The position numbers and the translations under genes are program-made. The notes under the pieces are model-generated. The model searched no databases, was not told the DNA's origin, and was given only the letters and a program-made list of their open reading frames with translations. From NCBI GenBank assembly GCA_035556495.1, contig DATMEW010000148.1, forward strand, positions 1 to 43,271: a DNA stretch of 43,271 nucleotides, read 5' to 3'. Source of the stretch: CANKHJ01 sp035556495 (GTDB lineage: Bacteria > Pseudomonadota > Alphaproteobacteria > Rhizobiales > Xanthobacteraceae). Positions 23,432 through 31,625 of the stretch are shown here, piece by piece; the first letter of the stretch is position 1, and the number at the start of each line of letters is the position of its first letter.

Positions 23432-25657
23432 TTGGACGCGAGCGCTTCACCACTCATCCGGCCCGCCGGCCTCGCCGCCGCGGCGAGGGGCTTCAATTCC
23501 GGGCGGCGGGCCAGGCAGGATCCTTCAGCGTCCATGACCGACACGACATCCGCCGGATTCAGCGCCGCCGGCTTCAAGATTCCCGATCTCAACGCCATGG
23601 GCACGCTGCTCAGGCGCAGCGACCTCGCGCTCGCGATCGGGGTGCTCGCGATTCTGGTCGTGCTCATCATGCCGCTGCCGGCAGTGATCCTCGACCTGCT
23701 GCTGGCGGTGTCGATCACGCTGTCGATTCTCATCCTGATGACGGCCCTGTTCATTCAGGGTCCGCTGGAATTCTCAGCCTTCCCCACCGTGCTGCTGATC
23801 TCGACGCTGTTCCGGCTGGCACTGAACCTCGCCTCCACGCGGCTGATCCTGAGCCACGGCCATGACGGCCCCGCCGCCGCCGGCCATGTCATCGAAGCTT
23901 TCGGCAACTTCGTGATGGGCGGCAATTTCGTCATCGGCATCATCGTTTTCTCGATCCTGGTGATCGTCAATTTCGTGGTCATCACCAAGGGCTCCGGCCG
24001 CATCGCGGAAGTCGCGGCCCGCTTCACGCTGGACGCCATGCCCGGCAAGCAGATGGCCATCGACGCCGACCTGTCCGCCGGCATCATCGACGAGCAGACC
24101 GCGCGCAAGCGCCGCAAGGACCTCGAAGACGAGAGCGGCTTCTTCGGCGCGATGGACGGCGCCTCAAAATTCGTGCGGGGCGACGCCATCGCCGGCCTGC
24201 TCGTGGTGTTCATCAACGTCATCGGCGGCATCATCATCGGCGTCGCGCAGAACGGCCTGGGCTTCGCGGAAGCAGCGCGGACCTACACGCTGCTCACGGT
24301 CGGCGACGGCCTCGTGACGCAGGTGCCGGCGCTGATCGTCTCGATGGCCGCCGGCCTGCTGGTCTCCAAGGCCGGCGTCAGCGGCGCGGCCGACAAGGCG
24401 CTGATGTCCCAGCTCTCGGGCTATCCGAAGGCGCTCGGCATGTCCGCCGGCGTGATGCTGGTGCTGGCACTGCTGCCTGGCATTCCGATGCTGCCGTTCC
24501 TGATGCTCGGCGGCGGCGCCGGCGCGCTGGCCTATATGATCGACAAGCAGCAGAAGGCCGCGGTCGTCGCCACGGCGCAGGAAGACAGCGCCGCCACGGC
24601 CGCTGCGGCCGCGCCGGCGGAAGAACCGATCTCGGCCGCGCTGAAGATGGACGACCTGCGCATCGAGCTGGGCTATGCGCTGCTGCCGCTGGTCAATTCG
24701 CCGGACGGGTCCGACCGGCTCACTGAGCAGATCAAGGCGCTGCGCCGCTCGCTGGCCACCGAGATGGGCTTCGTGATGCCGGCCGTGCGCATTCTCGACA
24801 ACGTGCAACTGGACGCCAATTCCTACACGATCAAGATCAAGGAAGTGGACGCCGGCTCCGGCAAGATCTGGCCGAACCAGTTCATGGTCATGGACCCCCA
24901 TGGCGGGCAGGTCACGCTGCCCGGCGTGCATACCACCGAGCCCACCTTCGGCCTGCCGGCGACATGGGTGGAGACGGAGTTCAAGGAGGAAGCCTCCATT
25001 CGCGGCTACACGGTGGTGGACGCCGCCACGGTGCTCTCCACCCATCTCACCGAACTGCTCAAGACCAACACGTCGGAACTGCTGTCCTACGGCGAAGTGC
25101 AGAAGCTGCTCAAGGAACTGCCCAAGGAACAGACCGAACTCGTCAAGGAAATCGTGCCGGCACAGATCACCGTGTCGGGCATTCAGCGCGTGCTTCAGAC
25201 GCTGCTCGCCGAGCGCGTCTCGATCCGCGACCTGTCCACCATTCTCGAAGGCGTTGCGGACGCCGTGTCCTTCACGCGCAATCCGGCGGCGATTGCCGAG
25301 CATGTCCGCGCCCGCCTCTCGCGCCAGCTCTGCGCTCAGTACACTTCGCCCGCCGGCTATCTGCCGCTGATCGCCCTCAGCGCCCAGTGGGAACAGGCTT
25401 TCGCCGATTCCATGATCGGCCAGGGCGAGGAGCGCCACCTCGCGATGCAGCCGTCACGCCTGTCGGAATTCATCACACTGGTGCGCGAGCGTTTCGAGGA
25501 AGCCGCCCGCGCCGGCGAAGCGCCGGTGCTCGTCACATCGGCCTCGATCCGCCCGCAAGTGCGCGCCATCGTCGAGCGGTTCCGCGGGCAAACCGCCGTG
25601 CTGTCCCAGGCGGAAATCCATCCCCGGGCGCGGCTCAAGACTGTCGGCAGCATCTGA
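23432..25657 (+). CDS. flhA: Flagellar export gate protein FlhA
   Basis: FlhA is the large membrane subunit of the flagellar type III export gate. It has up to 741 residues: eight membrane segments in the first half, the signature FIPHEP-like SGRIAEVAARFTLDAMPGKQ, MAIDADLSAGIIDE and FFGAMDGASKFVRGD, then a cytoplasmic domain with LRIELGYALLPLV and a LKTVGSI C-terminus. I chose TTG 23432 because GGAGGGGGAAG lies just upstream; ATG 23534 (MTDTTSAGF) fits the family length better but has a poor ribosome site. It is alone in its transcript here, with fliF-like promoter elements. Confidence 0.93.
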   Translation: MDASASPLIRPAGLAAAARGFNSGRRARQDPSASMTDTTSAGFSAAGFKIPDLNAMGTLLRRSDLALAIGVLAILVVLIMPLPAVILDLLLAVSITLSILILMTALFIQGPLEFSAFPTVLLISTLFRLALNLASTRLILSHGHDGPAAAGHVIEAFGNFVMGGNFVIGIIVFSILVIVNFVVITKGSGRIAEVAARFTLDAMPGKQMAIDADLSAGIIDEQTARKRRKDLEDESGFFGAMDGASKFVRGDAIAGLLVVFINVIGGIIIGVAQNGLGFAEAARTYTLLTVGDGLVTQVPALIVSMAAGLLVSKAGVSGAADKALMSQLSGYPKALGMSAGVMLVLALLPGIPMLPFLMLGGGAGALAYMIDKQQKAAVVATAQEDSAATAAAAAPAEEPISAALKMDDLRIELGYALLPLVNSPDGSDRLTEQIKALRRSLATEMGFVMPAVRILDNVQLDANSYTIKIKEVDAGSGKIWPNQFMVMDPHGGQVTLPGVHTTEPTFGLPATWVETEFKEEASIRGYTVVDAATVLSTHLTELLKTNTSELLSYGEVQKLLKELPKEQTELVKEIVPAQITVSGIQRVLQTLLAERVSIRDLSTILEGVADAVSFTRNPAAIAEHVRARLSRQLCAQYTSPAGYLPLIALSAQWEQAFADSMIGQGEERHLAMQPSRLSEFITLVRERFEEAARAGEAPVLVTSASIRPQVRAIVERFRGQTAVLSQAEIHPRARLKTVGSI

Positions 25658-25849
25658 CAATCACCGTGACGGCAGCCGATTTCATCAAAATAAGATAATC
25701 AAATCAATGCATTCCAGAGCCATCGGCATTACCGGTCGCTGAGGGCGCCTCGGTCACAAAGTGTTCAGCACAGCCCTGAGGAACTAATTTCCACCCCTTC
25801 GCGTTTGCTGCCTGTCAATTCCGGCATGCTGCTCTGACAGGGGGAAGCG

Positions 25850-26068
25850 ATGAATTATTCCTTGTTCACGGCCGACCGCCTGACGCATCTGAAGATCGTC
25901 GTGGTCGCGCTGGTGGCCGCGACGGCCATCGCCGGCTTCGGTATTTCCGCCCGGCTCGCGAATCCTGATATCGCGGCGGCGACCAGCATGCACGCCAGCA
26001 GCGGCGTCGTGAAGGCGAGCAAGACCACCGTGACCGCCGTTCACGAAGGCAGCTCCATGATCCGCTGA
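25850..26068 (+). CDS. Small single-pass membrane or exported protein, unknown function
   Basis: A 72-residue product with GGGGGAAG directly upstream of ATG 25850, an excellent ribosome site. Residues about 12-34 are hydrophobic (HLKIVVVALVAATAIAGFGI), after the short polar start MNYSLFTADR; the rest is Ala/Ser/Thr-rich and ends SSMIR. I recognise the MNYSLFTADR...THLKIVVVALVAA pattern as a small protein conserved in Bradyrhizobium-like bacteria; no role is known. It is convergent with fliJ across a bidirectional terminator. The 190 bp before it hold no other gene. Confidence 0.7.
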   Translation: MNYSLFTADRLTHLKIVVVALVAATAIAGFGISARLANPDIAAATSMHASSGVVKASKTTVTAVHEGSSMIR

Positions 26069-26126
26069 TCCGGAAACCGGTCGGCGCGGGCCAGCCCGCC
26101 ATCCGCCCACCACCATTCGCCCAATG

Positions 26127-26154
26127 AAAAAGCCGGCATAGCGCCGGCTTTTTT
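26127..26154. terminator. Bidirectional terminator between the 25850 gene and fliJ
   Basis: AAAAAGCCGGC and GCCGGCTTTTT form an 11-bp stem with a five-base loop; A- and T-runs serve both strands. Confidence 0.9.
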
Positions 26155-26174
26155 GATTTCCATGCGATCCGGCT

Positions 26175-26591
26175 TTAAAGCGCGGCGCTGCCCATCCGCA
26201 TCAGGCCGATGGCGTCCATGCTGGCCTGTTCGCGGGCGGCGGCTTCGTCGCGCTCGCGCATCTGATCGCGCTCGTCGAGCAGTTCCACCTTTTTCAATTC
26301 CTCGAAGGCTTCCTGAAGGTGGGACTTGGCCTCCTCAAGCTGCCCGCGCAATTCGTCGGCGGAGCGCTTGAGATTCTCCCGACGCTGCATCGCAGCCTTG
26401 GCATAGGTCGGATAGGCGTAGTGCGAGGGATCGCTGATGCCGGCCCGGTCCTGCTCCATCGTGATCTCGCGTTCGAGATCGGCGCCCATGCGCTCGAATT
26501 CGGCGATCATGCCTTCGATCTGAGCCACCTTCCGGCGCTTCTCGTCGACCTGAAATTTCTTCAGGCGGATCAAGGTGTCGCGTGACTTCAT
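26175..26591 (-). CDS. fliJ: Flagellar export chaperone FliJ
   Basis: FliJ is the coiled-coil stalk-like partner of the export ATPase FliI. The 138-residue protein is almost entirely charged helix (MKSRDTLIRLKKFQVDEKRR, then Glu/Lys/Arg heptads), as expected. GGAG lies ten bases upstream of ATG 26591. It follows fliI on the same strand after a 141-bp gap that holds no gene, so it is probably in the same transcript although the gap is larger than usual. Confidence 0.9.
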   Translation of the reverse strand: MKSRDTLIRLKKFQVDEKRRKVAQIEGMIAEFERMGADLEREITMEQDRAGISDPSHYAYPTYAKAAMQRRENLKRSADELRGQLEEAKSHLQEAFEELKKVELLDERDQMRERDEAAAREQASMDAIGLMRMGSAAL

Positions 26592-26732
26592 CGACTGCTA
26601 CTCCTACACGTCCTGTGCCCGGAAGGCCCGGAACGGGGCTGAAGGCTCCCGCCGCAGCGGGGCGCTTCCCCTCACCCATGGTCGTCTGGCCGAAGCGAAA
26701 GGCCGGATTGCCGGCAGTTTGCCGCCACAATC

Positions 26733-28061
26733 TTAGTTTTCGGTTTCCAAAGCCGGCAGGATTTGCGCCAATTGCTGGTAACCGGCCAGCAAACCCGTCG
26801 CTTCGTCCTTGCGCTGGCTCAGAAAGGCTTCGAGCTGCGGATGCAGGCGGATCGCCTCGTCCACCTCGGCGCTGGAGCCGGCGCGATAAGCGCCCAGGCG
26901 GATGAGTTCCTCCATGTCGGAATAAGTCGCCAGAACCTGACGGGCGTGCCGGATGACCGGCAGAAAATCCGGATTGGCGGATCGCGGCATGGTCCGCGAG
27001 ACTGATTTCAGCACGTTGATCGCCGGATAGCGGCCGCGCTCCGCGATGCTGCGCTCCATCACGATATGCCCGTCCAGAATGCCGCGCACGGCATCCGCGA
27101 CCGGCTCGTCATGGTCGCCGCCGTCCACCAGCACGGTAAAGATGCCGGTGATCGTCCCCTGCCCGGCCGCGCCGGGACCGGCGCGCTCCAGCAGGCGCGG
27201 CAGTTCCGTGAAGACCGTGGGCGTGTAGCCCTTCGCGGTCGGCGGCTCGCCGGCGGACAGCCCGATCTCACGCTGGGCCATCGCGAAGCGCGTCACCGAA
27301 TCCATCATCACCAAAACGTCCTGACGCTGGTCGCGAAAGTATTCGGCCACCGCCATGGTCAGGTAAGCCGCCTGCCGGCGCATGAGGGCCGGCTCATCCG
27401 ACGTCGCGACCACGACCACGGAGCGGGCGAGGCCCGCCTCCCCGAGGTCGTCCTGAAGGAACTCCTGAACCTCGCGGCCGCGCTCGCCGACAAGGCCGAT
27501 CACCGAGACATCGGCCTCGACATTGCGCGCCATCATCGACAGCAGCACCGACTTGCCGACGCCGGACCCGGCGAAAATGCCCATGCGCTGGCCGCGGCAG
27601 CAGGTGAGAAAGGTATTGAGCGCGCGCACGCCGAGATCGAGCGGCGCGCCGACGCGCTGGCGCGTATGGGCCGCCGGCGGCATCGCGCGAAAGGGATAGG
27701 GAACCGGCCCCGCCGGCAGCGGCCCCTTGCCGTCAATCGGCTCGCCCATGGCGTTGAGGACCCGGCCGAGCCAGGCAGGCGACGGCCGCACCGCCGGAGA
27801 CGGCCCCGCCACGATGGCCCGGCAGCCGCGCCGCACCCCTTCGAGCACCGCGAACGGCAGCAGGAGTGCATTGTTACCGGAGAAGCCGACCACCTCGCAG
27901 GGAATGTGGTGCCCCGGCCCGGCCTCGATGATCACCCGCGCGCCGACCGACATGGCATGGACCGGCCCCGCCACCTCGACCATGAGGCCGCGCACGCCCT
28001 GGACGCGGCCATAAACCTCCGCGCTGTCCAGTTCCTCGATCTGTTCCGCGAGCGTTTTCAC
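26733..28061 (-). CDS. fliI: Flagellar export ATPase FliI
   Basis: FliI is the hexameric ATPase of flagellar type III export. The 442-residue product has Walker A AGSGVGKS at 164-171, VIGLVGERGREVQEF, Walker B around DVLVMMDSVTRFA, and the family block PPTAKGYTPTVFTELPRLLE. ATG 28061 is the start. fliI is divergent from ctrA across 374 bp, an arrangement common in alphaproteobacteria, and has a CtrA-like box about 50 bp upstream, suggesting it is an early CtrA-controlled gene. Confidence 0.97.
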   Translation of the reverse strand: MKTLAEQIEELDSAEVYGRVQGVRGLMVEVAGPVHAMSVGARVIIEAGPGHHIPCEVVGFSGNNALLLPFAVLEGVRRGCRAIVAGPSPAVRPSPAWLGRVLNAMGEPIDGKGPLPAGPVPYPFRAMPPAAHTRQRVGAPLDLGVRALNTFLTCCRGQRMGIFAGSGVGKSVLLSMMARNVEADVSVIGLVGERGREVQEFLQDDLGEAGLARSVVVVATSDEPALMRRQAAYLTMAVAEYFRDQRQDVLVMMDSVTRFAMAQREIGLSAGEPPTAKGYTPTVFTELPRLLERAGPGAAGQGTITGIFTVLVDGGDHDEPVADAVRGILDGHIVMERSIAERGRYPAINVLKSVSRTMPRSANPDFLPVIRHARQVLATYSDMEELIRLGAYRAGSSAEVDEAIRLHPQLEAFLSQRKDEATGLLAGYQQLAQILPALETEN

Positions 28062-28435
28062 GAATATTGCTCCGAAGCGCCGCTTTCGGCGCGAATTCGG
28101 CCCTGTTCCTTAACCCTGTGTTTACCCGCGCCGTTAATGATTGCCTCACCGTCTTTGGAAAGGACTTGCTCACTCTTGACTTGAGCAGGTTCCGACCGGA
28201 GCCGGTCACGGACATCTCTACGGTCCGGGGGCTGACAAGAACCGGAGAGCAGAACCGACGCAGTTCAAGAGCTTATGGCGATTCGAACGAATTTGCCCAG
28301 CAAGTGCTTGCATGCGGGAATCAGGTTTTGTTAACCATTCGCGTACAGGATTTCCCGAATCAGTGCCCGTGCGTTGGAAAGGGCCGCCGTTGCGGCGTGC
28401 CGACCTGAGCCCCTGCGGCGAGGAGAGGGACTGGC
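28062..28435. promoter_or_regulatory. Divergent fliI/ctrA control region with three GANTC sites
   Basis: No gene is visible in these 374 bases. GANTC sites (CcrM targets) occur at 28280-28284, 28318-28322 and 28357-28361, all on the ctrA side. TTAA half-sites occur at 28134-28137 and in GTTAACCATT near 28330. AATTTGCCC at 28290-28298 is half of the fliF/flhA operator. GAGGAGAGGGA precedes the ctrA ATG. In Caulobacter the ctrA promoter is controlled by CtrA itself and by GANTC methylation; the same logic is inferred here. Confidence 0.6.
28110..28124 (-). promoter_or_regulatory. CtrA-like box upstream of fliI
   Basis: TTAA-CCCTGTG-TTTA on the plus strand (TAAA-N7-TTAA read toward fliI) has one mismatch to the CtrA consensus and lies about 50 bp before the fliI start. 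Confidence 0.5.
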
Positions 28436-29137
28436 ATGCGCGTATTGCTGATCGAGGACGATAGCGCGGTGGCGCAGTCTATCGAATTGATGCTCAAATC
28501 CGAGAGCTTCAACGTCTATACGACGGATCTCGGGGAGGAAGGCGTCGATCTCGGTAAGCTGTATGATTACGACATCATCCTTCTGGACCTGAACCTGCCG
28601 GACATGTCCGGCTACGAGGTGCTGCGCCATCTGCGCGTCTCGAAGGTGAAAACCCCCATTCTGATCCTCTCCGGCCTCGCCGGCATCGAGGACAAGGTCA
28701 AGGGCCTCGGCTTCGGCGCCGATGACTACCTGACCAAGCCGTTCCACAAGGACGAACTGATCGCCCGCATCCACGCGATCGTGCGCCGGTCCAAGGGCCA
28801 TGCCCAGTCCGTGATCAACACCGCCGATCTGGTCGTGAATCTCGACACCAAGACCGTGGAGGTCAGCGGTTCGCGGGTCCACCTGACGGGCAAGGAATAC
28901 CAGATGCTGGAGCTGCTTTCGCTCCGCAAGGGCACCACCCTGACCAAGGAGATGTTCCTCAACCATCTCTATGGCGGCATGGACGAGCCGGAACTCAAGA
29001 TCATCGATGTGTTCATCTGCAAGCTGCGCAAGAAGCTCGCCAACGCCTCCCAGGGCCGCAACTATATCGAGACGGTCTGGGGCCGCGGCTACGTGCTGCG
29101 CGAGCCGAACAGCGACGAAGAGCGCATTCCGGCCTGA
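28436..29137 (+). CDS. ctrA: Cell-cycle response regulator CtrA
   Basis: CtrA is the OmpR-type master regulator that controls flagellar, chemotaxis and division genes in alphaproteobacteria. The 233-residue protein has the receiver domain with DD at 8-9, phospho-acceptor Asp51 (IILLDLNLPDMSGYE) and the lysine in DYLTKPFHKDEL, then a winged-helix domain with LTGKEYQMLELLSLRKGTTL and VWGRGYVLR. The near-invariant MRVLLIEDDSAVAQSIELML start fixes ATG 28436. The C-terminus ends RIPA rather than the Ala-Ala of the Caulobacter protein. Phosphorylation is expected from a CckA-ChpT relay; chpT is 10 kb to the right. It is monocistronic, ending at a strong terminator. Confidence 0.97.
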   Translation: MRVLLIEDDSAVAQSIELMLKSESFNVYTTDLGEEGVDLGKLYDYDIILLDLNLPDMSGYEVLRHLRVSKVKTPILILSGLAGIEDKVKGLGFGADDYLTKPFHKDELIARIHAIVRRSKGHAQSVINTADLVVNLDTKTVEVSGSRVHLTGKEYQMLELLSLRKGTTLTKEMFLNHLYGGMDEPELKIIDVFICKLRKKLANASQGRNYIETVWGRGYVLREPNSDEERIPA

Positions 29138-29183
29138 CCGGCCGGGAGCGCCCTCAAAATAGCCGGCCCTCCGGCGACACCGG

Positions 29184-29214
29184 AAAGACCCCGCCCCTGG
29201 CGGGGTCTTTTCGT
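29184..29214 (+). terminator. Strong terminator after ctrA
   Basis: A perfect 12-bp stem (AAAGACCCCGCC / GGCGGGGTCTTT) with a CCT loop, then TTCGTT. The remaining bases to 29378 show only the leader of the next gene. Confidence 0.92.
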
Positions 29215-29378
29215 TGCACGGGCCGCTGCCGGGAAAGCCGGCCGATGCCAGGAAGAACCCGCCTTTTGTTTCGCCCCGTTTTCCGGCGCGCGGCCTGTAC
29301 CCACTGCGCGCGAAACCGCTATAGTGGGCGCGAAGCCGTAAGCAACCGGCCATCAACCGTTCCCGGGGGAGGACTATC

Positions 29379-30398
29379 TTGAAACGCCACCTGCTCGCCG
29401 TCCTGTCCGCGCTGGCGCTCGCCATCGCCATCCAGCCCGCCTCCGCACAGGAGAAGGACTGGAACAAGCTCGTCGAAGCCGCCAAGAAGGAAGGCACGCT
29501 CACGGTCTATCATTCCCAGCTCGGCGCGCCGCACTGGAAGAAGGTCGTCGATGCCTTCAAGGCCAAATACGGCATCGACGTGAAGGAATTCGACGCCCGC
29601 GCCAGCGAAATCAGCGAGCGCATCCGCGTCGAACAGACCTCCAGCCGCTTCATCGGCGACGTCGAATTCCACGGCCTGTCCACCATCGTGGACCAGATGA
29701 ACACCGGCTTCCTCGACGATATCGGCGAGATTCCCAACGCCAAGAACGTGCGCAGCGACGTGCCGCCCGGCCATGCCAAGGCCGTGCCCGCCTGGCTGCA
29801 ATTCACCTGCCTGCTCGTCAACACCAACCTCGTGAAGCCCGCCGACGAGCCGAAGACCTACAAGGACATCCTCGACCCGAAATGGAAGGGCAAGCTGCTC
29901 TCGGACGAGACCCGCGCCATCGGCAGCGGACAGACGATGTTCGCCGTGACCTATCAGAAGTATGGGGCGGACTTCGCCAAGCAGTTGCGCGAGCAGAATC
30001 TCGTGATCGACCGCGACCTCCAGCAAGCCTCGCGCCGGGTGGCCCGCGGCGAATATCCGATCTTCCTCCAGCAGATCATCGCCTTTGCCGCGCCACTGAA
30101 GAGCCTGCCGGTGAAAGTCATCATTCCGGAGGAAGGCTGCCCGGTGACGCCGATCCAGGGCGCCGTGCTGAAGGGCGCGCCGCACCCGAACGCCGCGCGC
30201 CTGTTCATCAACCACTTCCTCGACATGGACTCCCAAGTGACCTACGCGGACGCCTGGATGGGCACGGTGGTGAACGGCGTCGCCGACAAGCTGACGGATG
30301 CCGACGCCAAGCGTTACGCCCAGGCCAAGATCATGGGCTACATCAGCTATGACATCCGCGACGCGATGCTCAAGGCGGCCAAGGATACGTTCCAGTAA
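29379..30398 (+). CDS. Extracellular solute-binding protein (iron/2-aminoethylphosphonate-like family), copy 1
   Basis: A 339-residue periplasmic binding protein of the Fe(III)/polyamine type used by ABC importers. It starts at TTG 29379, six bases after GGGGGAGGA. The signal peptide (MKRHLLAVLSALALAIAIQP) ends near ASAQE. Family blocks are EKDWNKLVEAAKKEGTLTVYH, LLVNTNLVKPADEPKTYKDI and DPKWKGKLLSDE, then GAPHPNAARLFINHFLD. Ligand unknown; the tyrosine pair typical of iron binders is not evident, so iron should not be assumed. A close paralogue follows. No permease or ATPase gene is in the window. Confidence 0.88.
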   Translation: MKRHLLAVLSALALAIAIQPASAQEKDWNKLVEAAKKEGTLTVYHSQLGAPHWKKVVDAFKAKYGIDVKEFDARASEISERIRVEQTSSRFIGDVEFHGLSTIVDQMNTGFLDDIGEIPNAKNVRSDVPPGHAKAVPAWLQFTCLLVNTNLVKPADEPKTYKDILDPKWKGKLLSDETRAIGSGQTMFAVTYQKYGADFAKQLREQNLVIDRDLQQASRRVARGEYPIFLQQIIAFAAPLKSLPVKVIIPEEGCPVTPIQGAVLKGAPHPNAARLFINHFLDMDSQVTYADAWMGTVVNGVADKLTDADAKRYAQAKIMGYISYDIRDAMLKAAKDTFQ

Positions 30399-30407
30399 AC
30401 TGATACG

Positions 30408-30432
30408 CGGGAGGCCGGCCACCGGCCTCCCG
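30408..30432 (+). terminator. Hairpin between the two solute-binding protein genes
   Basis: CGGGAGGCCGG and CCGGCCTCCCG form an 11-bp stem with a three-base loop, nine bases after the first gene's stop. There is no T-tract (TCAATCAAA follows), so it may stabilise the upstream message or cause partial termination rather than stop transcription. Confidence 0.6.
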
Positions 30433-30478
30433 TCAATCAAACGGCCGTCAGGCCGACAACATAATCGGGGAGGATAGG

Positions 30479-31504
30479 ATGCGGACAGCTTGTTGCGCGC
30501 TGGTTGCTGCCGTCACGACGATCGGAATCGCCTTCGCAGTTCCCGCACATGCCCAAAGCCGGACCTGGGACGACGTCGTCGCTGCCGCGAAGAAGGAAGG
30601 CAGCGTCACCATCTATCACGCCAATCTCGGCGCGCCGCACTGGAAGAAGGCCGTTGCCGCCTTCAAGGCCAGATACGGCATCGACGTGAAGGAGTTCGAT
30701 GCCCGCGCCAGCGAGATGTCCGAGCGCATCCGCACAGAGCAGGAGTCCGGCCGTTTCATCGCGGACCTCGAACTGCACGGCTACACTACCGTTCTCGACC
30801 AGATGAAGACGAACTATGTCGCGGAGCTCGGCGACATTCCCAATGCCGTCAACCTGCGCGACGACGTGCCCCGCATTCCCGATCGCGGCGTTCCGGTCTG
30901 GGTGCAGCATAGCTGCCTGCTGGTGAACACCAATCTGGTGAAGCCTGCCGACGAGCCGAAAAGCTATGCAGAACTCACCGACCCGAAGTGGAAGGGCCGG
31001 ATGATGTCCGACGAGATGCGCGCCATCGGCGGCGGCAACACCTTCTTCGGCGTCGTCGGCGACAAGCTCGGGCTCGACTATATGCGAAAGCTCAAGGCGC
31101 AGGACCTGCTGTTCGACCGCGACCTTCAGCAAAGCTCGCGCCGCATCGCCCGCGGCGAGCGCGCCCTGCTGCTCCAGCAGATCGTCGCTTTCGCCTCCGC
31201 TCTGAAGGGGCTGCCGGTCAAGGTCGTCGTGCCGGACGAAGGCTGCCCCGGCACGCCGATCCAGGGCGCGATCCTGCGCGGCGCGCCACACCCCAACGCG
31301 GCGCGGGTCTTCATCAACCACTTCCTCGACATGGAAACCCAGGTCACCTATGGGGAGGCGTGGATGGGCACCGTCATCAAGGGCGTGGCCGCGCGGCTGA
31401 CGGACCCGGAAGCCAAGCGGTTCGCCGATATCAAGACCTATGGCTATGTGACGCCGGAAATCCGCGAGTGGTCCTTCAAGCAGGCCGCCGAGATGTTCAA
31501 GTGA
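30479..31504 (+). CDS. Extracellular solute-binding protein, copy 2 (paralogue of 29379-30398)
   Basis: A 341-residue paralogue of the preceding gene. Long stretches match almost residue for residue (LGAPHWKKAVAAFKARYGID, DVKEFDARASEMSERIR, LLVNTNLVKPADEP, APHPNAARVFINHFLDME), so the pair arose by tandem duplication. The signal peptide ends near PAHAQS. GGGGAGGAT precedes ATG 30479, the same type of leader as copy 1. The best conserved segments lie in both lobes, while the mid-region (GGGNTFFGVVGDKLGLDYMR versus GSGQTMFAVTYQKYG) differs, hinting at changed ligand preference. No transporter partner is nearby. Confidence 0.88.
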   Translation: MRTACCALVAAVTTIGIAFAVPAHAQSRTWDDVVAAAKKEGSVTIYHANLGAPHWKKAVAAFKARYGIDVKEFDARASEMSERIRTEQESGRFIADLELHGYTTVLDQMKTNYVAELGDIPNAVNLRDDVPRIPDRGVPVWVQHSCLLVNTNLVKPADEPKSYAELTDPKWKGRMMSDEMRAIGGGNTFFGVVGDKLGLDYMRKLKAQDLLFDRDLQQSSRRIARGERALLLQQIVAFASALKGLPVKVVVPDEGCPGTPIQGAILRGAPHPNAARVFINHFLDMETQVTYGEAWMGTVIKGVAARLTDPEAKRFADIKTYGYVTPEIREWSFKQAAEMFK

Positions 31505-31560
31505 CGTCAGCTTAAGTAATGGCAGACGCCGGCTCATGCTGCATGGCGATCCATGATCGA

Positions 31561-31593
31561 ACATAGCCCCGGGCGCGATGCCCGGGGCTATGT
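31561..31593. terminator. 14-bp stem hairpin between convergent genes
   Basis: ACATAGCCCCGGGC and GCCCGGGGCTATGT pair perfectly around GCGAT. It lies between the second binding-protein gene and the convergent SDR, so it can end transcripts from both sides even though no T-run follows. Confidence 0.75.
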
Positions 31594-31625
31594 GAGACAG
31601 GCGGCTTCTACAGACAGAAGGCTCT

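Noticed and set aside
29310..29340. TATAGT upstream of the first solute-binding protein gene as a -10 element
   Set aside because: No convincing -35 element at the right distance; not enough to call a promoter.
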